Source of the DNA: Ruminococcus sp. UBA1828
GTDB lineage: Bacteria > Bacillota > Clostridia > Oscillospirales > Ruminococcaceae
Assembly: GCA_002338885.1 (NCBI GenBank)
Contig: DDJI01000023.1
Coordinates: 4,218-16,527 of the forward strand
DNA: 12,310 bases
Reading direction: 5' to 3'
The notes beneath the pieces are model-generated. The model had not been told where the DNA came from and did not search any database. It worked only from the letters and a program-made list of their open reading frames with translations. This document shows, one piece after another, positions 7,815-12,310 of this stretch. A program made the position numbers and the translations under genes. The stretch's first letter is position 1. Each line of letters starts with the position of its first letter.

Positions 7815-8510
7815 CTATAATGCGAACTTCATGCCTGCGCTTCTTGCCAGGCAGTACTTACTTACAGACAGCTCGGAGCGGTTTGCGCCGTTCACGAGCT
7901 TCTTTATGTAACTGAGCAAAAATCCGTTGTACTTCACCTCAAGCACCCCGTTATACGGGTCAAGCACCGGATACATATTTAAGCTCGGGTCAAACAGCGA
8001 CATGTCGGCTTCGGTTGCCCTTATGCCGCTGTCAAAGGTGATTCTTATCTTGTTTTCCTTTGCGATGAACGCCTTTCTTTTGTACTCTACGATTGTCTTC
8101 GGCCGGTAGCAATACATGTTCATCACGCCAAAGCACTCCGCCGCAAACGCATCCTCATACCTCAAAAGGCAGTCAAACCTTCCGCTTATCATGGCTTCTG
8201 CGTCATTGCGGCTGACTTTAAGGGAGCGTTTCTTTTGGTATCCGCCCTCCTTTTGCTTCATTTCGAGCATCGCATAATCTGCGCTCGGGTCGTATATGCG
8301 AAGGCGGATCTTGCGGCGCAGCTCTATGCCGTCGATTTTAGCCTCGTAATCGCTCTCAAATGGCGTATCGAAGTACAAGGAGCGTATTATGTATCCCTCC
8401 GAGCCGTTGTGCTCGTCTTTTAGCATGACCTGCTCAAGCTTCCCCGAAAGGCGGTAAATTTCAGACATGGTCATGAAGTATTTTTTCTCGCAGCGATATA
8501 CCTCGTTCAA
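7815..8510 (-). CDS. VTC-domain (polyphosphate polymerase-like) protein, TTG start
   Basis: 231 residues from a TTG at 8510. An in-frame ATG exists at 8633 but lies inside the riboswitch. The GGGGTGAG site just upstream of the TTG and the family start (NEVYRCEKKYF) favour 8510. The protein is a CYTH/triphosphate-tunnel fold of the VTC4 type, with the tunnel's basic and acidic residues in order: EKKY (8-11), RSLYFDT (43-49), RRKIRLRIY (65-73), LEMKQK (82-87), KKRSLKV (93-99), VEYKRKAF (141-148), RITFD (156-160), LEVKYNG (190-196) and SVSKY (215-219). VTC enzymes make polyphosphate from ATP. Bacterial members next to CotH and DUF4956 have not been clearly characterised. It has no membrane segment, so it would need a membrane partner. 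It is the first gene of the operon and directly follows the riboswitch terminator. Confidence 0.9.
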   Translation of the reverse strand: MNEVYRCEKKYFMTMSEIYRLSGKLEQVMLKDEHNGSEGYIIRSLYFDTPFESDYEAKIDGIELRRKIRLRIYDPSADYAMLEMKQKEGGYQKKRSLKVSRNDAEAMISGRFDCLLRYEDAFAAECFGVMNMYCYRPKTIVEYKRKAFIAKENKIRITFDSGIRATEADMSLFDPSLNMYPVLDPYNGVLEVKYNGFLLSYIKKLVNGANRSELSVSKYCLARSAGMKFAL

Positions 8511-8512
8511 TC

Positions 8513-8521
8513 TCTCACCCC
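8513..8521 (-). promoter_or_regulatory. Ribosome binding site that fixes the VTC TTG start
   Basis: A GGGGTGAG-type Shine-Dalgarno sequence lies a few bases upstream of the TTG at 8510. It begins only about 13 bases after the U-tract of the riboswitch terminator. No comparable site is seen for the upstream in-frame ATG at 8633. Confidence 0.75.
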
Positions 8522-8534
8522 TTTTTACGAAAAC

Positions 8535-8580
8535 AAAAAAGCTGCAAAAACGGGCACTTTCGTGTCTATTTTTGCAGCTT
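8535..8580 (-). terminator. Intrinsic terminator, expression platform of the riboswitch
   Basis: On the minus strand a perfect 12-bp stem (AAGCTGCAAAAA at 8580-8569 with TTTTTGCAGCTT at 8550-8539) carries an inner CAC-GAAA-GTG hairpin. It is followed by six U residues (8540-8535). It is oriented to stop transcription coming from the diguanylate cyclase gene. The 5' arm shares its GCTGC with the 3' end of the aptamer, so aptamer folding and terminator folding exclude each other. Read on the plus strand it lacks a U-tract, so it acts in one direction only. Confidence 0.9.
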
Positions 8581-8660
8581 GACAATCTTAGCGGTTTACT
8601 TAGTTCCGCCGTAGACTCATAGCTTTGCGTCATCGCCTTTCAGCGATTTTGCCGACTATG
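8574..8660 (-). promoter_or_regulatory. c-di-GMP-I (GEMM-I) riboswitch aptamer
   Basis: The minus-strand RNA right after the cyclase stop codon matches the GEMM-I layout. It has GGCAAAA (8653-8647), then P2 as a 6-bp stem (ATCGCT with GGCGAT) closed by a GAAA tetraloop (8641-8638), then the hallmark GACGCAAAGCTA (8631-8620). P3 starts GTCTACGG (8616-8609), with pairing CGG/CCG and GTC/GAT flanking a receptor-like internal loop. The 3' part is CTAAGATTGTCAAGCTGC (8591-8574), which parallels the CTATGAnnGCCAGGTTGCC typical of clostridial members. The base equivalent to the ligand-contacting G20 appears to be G (8652), favouring c-di-GMP over cGAMP. P1 is weak, with an A-C mismatch, and the P3 receptor is a variant. 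The match is by eye; a covariance-model score would settle it. Confidence 0.85.
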
Positions 8661-8664
8661 AAAT

Positions 8665-10197
8665 TCAATATTCAAGTTGTACAGCGTGCGCTGTGAGGTC
8701 GCTGTACATCTGGTTTTTCCCTCTGCGTTTCGCCTCATATAATGCGGCGTCCGTCATCTCGTACAGCTTAGCATAACTCTGCTTTGGGTCTGATACCCAG
8801 GCTGTGCCTACGCTGCAGCTGACCGGAATCTCACTTCCGTTCCATTTGATTTCCGAGACTTTTTTGACAAGCTTTTTAGCATAAGAATCAAAAGCTTTAA
8901 GATCATCGGTCACCAAAAGGACGTTGAATTCATCTCCGCCGATGCGTCCTATTCTCGCGCCCGGAGGAGCATCTTTGCGCATAATTTCCGCGACTTGTTT
9001 TAAAACATAGTCGCCCGCCGGATGCCCGAAGCGGTCATTTATTTCCTTAAAATCATCCATATCCAGGATAAGAGAAGCCAACTTCTCTCCACCCCGCAAC
9101 TCTGTTATCTTCCTCTCACCATACTTTTCAATGGACGTCTTGTTGAGAAGTCCCGTGAAAACATCCATTCTTATCTCTGCTTTAAGCTGCCTGATTTGCT
9201 CTTTGCTCGCGGTTATGTCTACAAGCATTCCGATGCCGTAAACAGGCGTTGAATTTTCGTCCTTTTGCGTTATGACGCGCAGCTCAAACCACTTGATCTC
9301 GCCGGTCTTAGTCGGAAGAATCAGCTCGTACTTTTGGTACTCCGTGCCGCTGCGTATGTTGTCCATGCACTCGCACAGCATGTCCTTTTGCCGCTGCGTC
9401 AGTCTGTCCATGTCGATTATAAACCGGTGGAAGCCAGATATGCTCCCCGGAATGTCGAAATAGTTACGCCACTCCTTAGAAAACCTTATCCAATCCTCCT
9501 TGATGTCCCATTCAAAAGTGACAAAATTCTCTTGCTTGCTGATCAGCTCATACTGCTCAATCGTCAAGCGAAAATCATTTTGCGCTTTTGTCAGCTCCTG
9601 CTGAACCTCTCTGATGCGCTTGCCGTAACTGACCTCGATACACGTGTGCTTATACCGTATCAGGTACATCAGCAAACACAAGATGACTGTTATCGTGAAG
9701 TTTATTACCTCTCCTGAGCTGAAGAAAAGCTTTAAATAAAGAACAAACACAAAATAGATTGTCGCTGTTCCGATGATTGTGAAAACCGGTTTGAATATCA
9801 GGAAGCCTGAAAGCAGGAAAATCGACGTGATAACCGTGAAATATCCGACTGCGCCCGCACGATGTACGTCGTAAATGTTAAACAGCAGATGCCAGGAAAG
9901 CGACACGCCCGCCGCAACCATGTACAATTTATACCTCGCTGCCACTGTGAGATCTCCAAAGAAATCAATCACCAAAAAAGCAGCGCATGCTATAAAGTAA
10001 ACCAGGTAAAGGCTGAAGTAAATCAGGTTGTTCAGTGTGCTCAGCTTGTGGTCTGTGAGAATCAGCACTCGAAAAATATTTACAAATTCCATCAGCACGC
10101 CGAACGCCGCGCCTATTCGCAAAATTATCCGGTTGCTCCTTACAGACCGCTCCACAAAATCGTCATAACATGTTTTTGTTTCAGGTATCCCATTCAA
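8665..10197 (-). CDS. Membrane PAS-GGDEF diguanylate cyclase
   Basis: 510 residues starting with TTG at 10197. It has about six membrane helices (26-181), a short coiled linker (190-215), a PAS domain (about 220-335, containing FVTFEWDIKEDWIRFSKEW), and a C-terminal GGDEF domain (about 340-500). The active-site motif is canonical, RIGGDEF at 418-424, with the LDMDDFKEIND metal and substrate loop at 378-388, so it should make c-di-GMP from two GTP. The product-inhibition I-site (RxxD, five residues before GGDEF) is absent: residues 411-414 are PPGA. The N-terminal membrane bundle and PAS domain probably sense an unidentified signal. The stop codon lies about 5 bases from the c-di-GMP riboswitch that controls the next genes, and no terminator separates the two, so the enzyme and the sensor of its product appear to share a transcript. 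Confidence 0.93.
   Translation of the reverse strand: MNGIPETKTCYDDFVERSVRSNRIILRIGAAFGVLMEFVNIFRVLILTDHKLSTLNNLIYFSLYLVYFIACAAFLVIDFFGDLTVAARYKLYMVAAGVSLSWHLLFNIYDVHRAGAVGYFTVITSIFLLSGFLIFKPVFTIIGTATIYFVFVLYLKLFFSSGEVINFTITVILCLLMYLIRYKHTCIEVSYGKRIREVQQELTKAQNDFRLTIEQYELISKQENFVTFEWDIKEDWIRFSKEWRNYFDIPGSISGFHRFIIDMDRLTQRQKDMLCECMDNIRSGTEYQKYELILPTKTGEIKWFELRVITQKDENSTPVYGIGMLVDITASKEQIRQLKAEIRMDVFTGLLNKTSIEKYGERKITELRGGEKLASLILDMDDFKEINDRFGHPAGDYVLKQVAEIMRKDAPPGARIGRIGGDEFNVLLVTDDLKAFDSYAKKLVKKVSEIKWNGSEIPVSCSVGTAWVSDPKQSYAKLYEMTDAALYEAKRRGKNQMYSDLTAHAVQLEY
8678..8708 (-). repeat. Inverted repeat at the 3' end of the cyclase gene
   Basis: Perfect 9-bp arms (TGTACAGCG and CGCTGTACA) with a 13-base spacer, within the last codons of the cyclase and about 18 bases before the aptamer. 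On the RNA it can form a hairpin. It has no U-tract, so it is not a terminator. Its role is unknown; an RNA-processing, stability or pausing element is possible. Confidence 0.6.
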
Positions 10198-10382
10198 AGC
10201 CTTATCACCTCCCGTTCATAGTATAATTTGCACCAAAAATACTAAATTACGATCGTGATAGACCTTATTCTGTCGTGAACCCTTCCTTCCCCACCAAAAC
10301 GTGTTACAAAAAGTTATCATGCGAATGAGATTTCTGCTTTGACGAGTAACAATGTACCCCGTTAAAGCATGAAAAAGGTGAT
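10198..10382 (-). other. Leader region of the cyclase transcript, about 185 nt
   Basis: From the predicted start near 10382 to the TTG, the leader holds no supported ORF. It has an imperfect hairpin at 10336-10368 (GCTTT with AAAGC, and ACGGG with CTCGT, interrupted by a mismatch and a bulge), then a purine-rich segment (GGGGAAGGAAGGG around 10290), then a small palindrome ACGATCGT near 10250. I do not recognise it as a known riboswitch class. A TATACT at 10217-10222 could be a second -10, but its -35 is poor. Confidence 0.45.
10205..10213 (-). promoter_or_regulatory. Strong ribosome binding site for the cyclase TTG start
   Basis: GGGAGGTGA is a near-perfect anti-16S match. The spacing from GGAGG to the TTG at 10197 is 10 bases. 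An ATG at 10193 is nearer the edge of the normal range and is out of frame with the cyclase, so the TTG is the start in the coding frame. Confidence 0.75.
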
Positions 10383-10398
10383 AAATAAATTTTATCAC
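10378..10398. promoter_or_regulatory. Operator-like dyad over the cyclase promoter
   Basis: A perfect inverted repeat, GTGATAAA and TTTATCAC with a 5-base centre, covers the -10 box and the predicted transcription start. Its size and place suit a dimeric repressor. The regulator is unknown and none is encoded nearby. Confidence 0.55.
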
Positions 10399-10417
10399 AT
10401 TGCCTTGTTAAGGTCAA
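10389..10417 (-). promoter_or_regulatory. Sigma-A-like promoter for the cyclase and downstream operon
   Basis: The -35 TTGACC (10417-10412), a 17-base spacer ending in TGA (an extended -10), and the -10 TAAAAT (10394-10389) give a start near 10382. This is the best promoter upstream of the cyclase. I found no convincing promoter between the cyclase and the riboswitch, so this one may serve the whole transcript. Confidence 0.7.
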
Positions 10418-10541
10418 GTCTTTTTTTGATTAGTTTTCATCTATTTCTATTGATATTGCACATTTTCGACAGAACAAAAATGTATACCTTAACTCACACA
10501 TTTGATAAGAAACTCCTTTCAGCGCAAGCATCATCGCCCAG

Positions 10542-10562
10542 TATATATATATATATATATAT
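10542..10562. repeat. (TA)n dinucleotide tract, 21 bases
   Basis: An uninterrupted run of about 10.5 TA units in the intergenic region, roughly 125 bases upstream of the cyclase promoter. Such tracts can change length by slippage. Here it overlaps the -10 of a weak candidate promoter. Confidence 0.95.
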
Positions 10563-10655
10563 GGAGAGCATAAATTTGTAAATATTTTAGCCTCGTGCTC
10601 ATCGCCAAGCCCTGTAACCACTTGTGAGGATGGCAAGCGTGCGGTGATAGGTTCT

Positions 10656-10695
10656 GCCGGACAATTCGCTTCAAATACCGGCAAAGCTTTTGCCG
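10656..10695. repeat. Two overlapping inverted repeats
   Basis: GCCGG (10656-10660) can pair with CCGGC (10678-10682). CGGCAAA (10679-10685) can pair with TTTGCCG (10689-10695) across a 3-base loop. The two share bases and so exclude each other in RNA. There is no U-tract and no known motif. Confidence 0.5.
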
Positions 10696-10720
10696 TGCTG
10701 AGTACATACGCGCACGGCGC

Positions 10721-10753
10721 AAAAAAATCGCAGACACTATATAGTATCTGCGA
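10721..10753 (-). terminator. Intrinsic terminator of tRNA-Leu
   Basis: On the minus strand a hairpin with TCGCAGA and TCTGCGA arms and an ACTATATAGT centre is followed by seven U residues (10727-10721). It starts 5 bases after the tRNA 3' CCA. Confidence 0.9.
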
Positions 10754-10758
10754 CACCG

Positions 10759-10845
10759 TGGTGCAGGTAACAGGACTTGAACCTGCATGAAATTGCTCTC
10801 ACATGGACCTGAACCATGCGCGTCTGCCAATTCCGCCATACCTGC
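10759..10845 (-). tRNA. tRNA-Leu (anticodon CAG)
   Basis: An 87-nt class II tRNA. The acceptor stem GCAGGTA pairs with TACCTGC, followed by discriminator A and an encoded CCA. The D arm contains GGCGGAATTGGCAGACGC. The anticodon arm is CATGG-TTCAGGT-CCATG, giving anticodon CAG, which reads CUG leucine codons. The long variable arm typical of tRNA-Leu follows, then the T arm GCAGG-TTCAAGT-CCTGT with one G-U pair. All stems close. Confidence 0.97.
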
Positions 10846-10852
10846 ATACTTA

Positions 10853-10898
10853 TAAAAACTGACGCTGCAGCGTTTGCAAAGCCGCTGCAACGTCAGTT
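10853..10898 (-). terminator. Intrinsic terminator of glgA, in the tRNA leader
   Basis: On the minus strand a 16-position stem (AACTGACGTTGCAGCG at 10898-10883 with CGCTGCAGCGTCAGTT at 10872-10857, one G-T wobble) is followed by a U-rich run (10858-10854). It lies 34 bases after the glgA stop and 8 bases before the tRNA. Confidence 0.88.
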
Positions 10899-10927
10899 AT
10901 TGTATCACAAAATTTTTCTTTTGTAAA
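10899..10927 (-). promoter_or_regulatory. Sigma-A-like promoter, probably for tRNA-Leu
   Basis: The -35 TTTACA (10927-10922), a 17-base spacer, and the -10 TACAAT (10904-10899) give a start near 10892, inside the 5' arm of the glgA terminator. An RNA begun there lacks the base of the stem next to the U-run, so it could escape termination while glgA transcripts are stopped. Confidence 0.65.
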
Positions 10928-10931
10928 GAGG

Positions 10932-12310
10932 TTAGCCCACAATTTCTCTGTACAGACCAAGGTACAGCTCGGCGGAGCGTCTCCAGCTGAAGTCCTCTCT
11001 GAGTGCGTGGCTGACAAGCTTGCCCCACATCATGCGCTTATCGTAGTACGCTCTTGCTCTGACAGTTGCGTCGAGCATGTCGTGAGCGTTATACGTCTTA
11101 AACGTAAATCCGTTTCCGCCCGGTCCGCCGCAGTCGGTTATGCTGTCCTTCAGGCCGCCCGTCTCTCTTACTATCGGGATGGTGCCGTATCTGAGTGCAA
11201 CCATCTGCGAAAGTCCGCAAGGCTCGCTCTGGGACGGCATCAAGAACATATCTGCGCCGGCGTAAATTCTGTGCGCCAGGTCGGGAATAAAGCCTATCTT
11301 TGCGGCGACTCTGTCAGGATATCTGTATGCCATCTCCCTGAAGAAGTCCTCATACTGCTTATCTCCCGAGCCGAGTATCACAAACTTGTAGCCCAGGCGA
11401 ACCATGTCCTCAAACACGCACTTGATGAGGTCTATGCCCTTATGCGCAACAAGTCTTGTTATGATAGCCATTATGGGTTCCTTGCCCACCGGCAGACCCA
11501 TCTCCTCGAGCAGGCACTTTTTGCACTCTGCCTTGCCCGCTTTGTCCTCCGCAGAGAAGTGCGCGGGAAGCGCGGGGTCGGTCATGGGGTTGTACACGTC
11601 CTGATCTATGCCGTTGAGGAAGCCGCAGAGTTTATACTGCTTGCTCCAGAGCACGGGGTCAAGTCCGTGAGAGAAGTAGGGGTTGAGTATCTCCTGTGCA
11701 TAGGTGGGAGACACGGTTGTGATCTTGTCCGCGGTTTCAAACGCGCCCTTCATGAAGTTGCAGCAGTTCTCATACTCCACTATATGCCATGCATCCTTTG
11801 GAAGGCCTATTATCTCTGTGCAAAGCTCCATTCCGTACTTGCCCTGATACTGTATGTTGTGAATGGTGAACACCGTCTTGATGTTGCCGAATCCCGGCTG
11901 GCTCCTGTAAAAGAGGCTGTAGTACACGGGCACAAGCGCGGTCTGCCAATCGTTTGCGTTTATGACGTCCGGCATGAAGTCGATGTGCTTGAGCATTTCA
12001 AGGATAGCCCTTGAGAAGAACGTGAATCTCTCCGCGTCGTCATAGTGACCGTATATTCCGTTTCTCTTGAAGTAGTACTCGTTATCCAAAAGGTAGTAGG
12101 TCACGCCGTTTTCGACGCCCTTGAACACGCCGCAGTACTGATTTCTCCACGAAACCGGAACATAAAAGTTGGTCATGTACTCAAGCTTGTCCCTCAGATC
12201 CTGTCTTATTCCCGCATAAAGGGGCAGAACAACTCTGCAATCATGTCCCGCCTCGTTGAGCGCTCTCGGCAAAGATCCCGCAACGTCTGCAAGTCCGCCC
12301 GAAGGCAGCC
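10932..12310 (-). CDS. glgA: Glycogen synthase, 5' end missing
   Basis: 458 codons plus stop of a GT5 ADP-glucose:glycogen 4-alpha-glucosyltransferase; about 20 N-terminal residues lie beyond the window. The reading frame runs open to the edge, beginning LPSGGLADVAGSLPRALNEA, which is the nucleotide-sugar loop (KTGGL in Escherichia coli, here PSGGL). Other landmarks in order are INANDWQTALVP, FTIHNIQYQGKY, ITTVSPTYAQEI, GFLNGIDQDVYNP, ITRLVAHKGIDL, LGSGDKQYE, MPSQSEPCGLSQMVALRYGTIP and ETGGLKDSI; the last two hold the GT-B catalytic Glu and phosphate-contact residues. It elongates alpha-1,4-glucan in the cytoplasm. The internal TTG at 12272 is not the true start. It has its own terminator and seems unrelated to the polysaccharide operon. 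Confidence 0.96.
   Translation of the reverse strand, partial: LPSGGLADVAGSLPRALNEAGHDCRVVLPLYAGIRQDLRDKLEYMTNFYVPVSWRNQYCGVFKGVENGVTYYLLDNEYYFKRNGIYGHYDDAERFTFFSRAILEMLKHIDFMPDVINANDWQTALVPVYYSLFYRSQPGFGNIKTVFTIHNIQYQGKYGMELCTEIIGLPKDAWHIVEYENCCNFMKGAFETADKITTVSPTYAQEILNPYFSHGLDPVLWSKQYKLCGFLNGIDQDVYNPMTDPALPAHFSAEDKAGKAECKKCLLEEMGLPVGKEPIMAIITRLVAHKGIDLIKCVFEDMVRLGYKFVILGSGDKQYEDFFREMAYRYPDRVAAKIGFIPDLAHRIYAGADMFLMPSQSEPCGLSQMVALRYGTIPIVRETGGLKDSITDCGGPGGNGFTFKTYNAHDMLDATVRARAYYDKRMMWGKLVSHALREDFSWRRSAELYLGLYREIVG

Larger units (their letters stand above)
10418..10720. other. Intergenic region without supported gene
   Basis: An AT-rich half (10418-10595) with a dinucleotide tract is followed by a more GC-balanced half (10596-10720) with inverted repeats. 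A 23-codon minus-strand ORF (10430-10501) has an AAAGGAG site 11 bases upstream, but it has no recognisable features and is not called. A weak TTTACA, 17 bases, TATATA arrangement (10582-10554) runs into the TA tract. Confidence 0.5.

Noticed and set aside
8579..8584. Plus-strand TTGACA as a -35 box
   Set aside because: No -10 box at a suitable distance and no plus-strand gene follows.
8511..8633. N-terminal extension of the VTC protein to the ATG at 8633
   Set aside because: The extra 41 codons are riboswitch and terminator sequence, have no ribosome binding site, and do not look like the family.
8651..8683. Weak minus-strand promoter (TGTACA, 17 bases, CATAGT) before the aptamer
   Set aside because: Only four of six matches in each box, and its start would fall inside the aptamer and remove the 5' side.
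10216..10398. Minus-strand 60-codon ORF in the cyclase leader
   Set aside because: Its GTG start is part of the promoter's -10/operator dyad, upstream of the predicted transcription start.
10369..10581. Plus-strand 70-codon ORF
   Set aside because: No ribosome binding site, its end is encoded by the TA tract, and it runs against the cyclase promoter.
10430..10756. Minus-strand 108-codon ORF and its 23-codon end (10430-10501)
   Set aside because: The long version starts in the tRNA terminator and crosses the TA tract. The short one has an AAAGGAG site but long spacing and no recognisable features.
11007..12014. Plus-strand ORF of 335 codons
   Set aside because: Lies fully antisense to glgA, whose motifs are unmistakable.
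1..12310. CRISPR array, insertion sequence or phage genes
   Set aside because: No direct-repeat array, transposase or phage protein is visible in any frame.

Overview
The window reads as part of a Clostridia-type (Bacillota) chromosome, probably gut-associated. This is inferred from strong GGAGG-type ribosome binding sites, frequent GTG/TTG starts, sigma-A-like promoters, a CCA-encoding tRNA-Leu, a bacterial glycogen synthase and the family mix (CotH kinase, VTC-type polyphosphate polymerase, DUF4956, GGDEF). The genus cannot be named. Every supported gene lies on the minus strand, so the window is best read from high to low coordinates.

Region 1 (12310 to 10721): the 3' part of glgA (glycogen synthase), its intrinsic terminator, tRNA-Leu(CAG) and the tRNA terminator. 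A sigma-A-like promoter sits directly on top of the glgA terminator and would serve the tRNA.

Region 2 (10720 to 10198): about 520 bases with no supported gene. It holds a (TA)n tract, some inverted repeats, and a strong promoter (TTGACC, 17 bases, TAAAAT with a TG extension) overlapped by a perfect 8-bp dyad that looks like a repressor site. A leader of about 185 nt follows.

Region 3 (10197 to 8511): a membrane-bound PAS-GGDEF diguanylate cyclase. Directly after its stop codon comes an RNA element that I read as a c-di-GMP-I (GEMM-I) riboswitch aptamer. The aptamer runs into an intrinsic terminator, which ends only about 25 bases before the next start codon. The 3' end of the aptamer is also the 5' arm of the terminator, so ligand binding should prevent termination (an ON switch).

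Region 4 (8510 to 1): a tightly packed operon, with gaps of 5 to 29 bases. In order it encodes a VTC/polyphosphate-polymerase domain protein, a DUF4956 membrane protein, a CotH-family kinase-like protein, a membrane-anchored glycoside-hydrolase-like protein, a membrane-anchored HEAT-repeat protein, a processive family 2 glycosyltransferase, a DivIVA-like coiled-coil protein, and the first 86 codons of a protein with a solute-binding-like sensor domain.

Taken together the window suggests a c-di-GMP-gated cell-surface polysaccharide system. The upstream cyclase would make c-di-GMP, the riboswitch would sense it in the same transcript, and the glycosyltransferase, hydrolase, CotH and VTC/DUF4956 genes would then be expressed. 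The family assignments and the riboswitch motif are seen in the sequence. The polymer identity, the phosphate chemistry and the feed-forward logic are inference.
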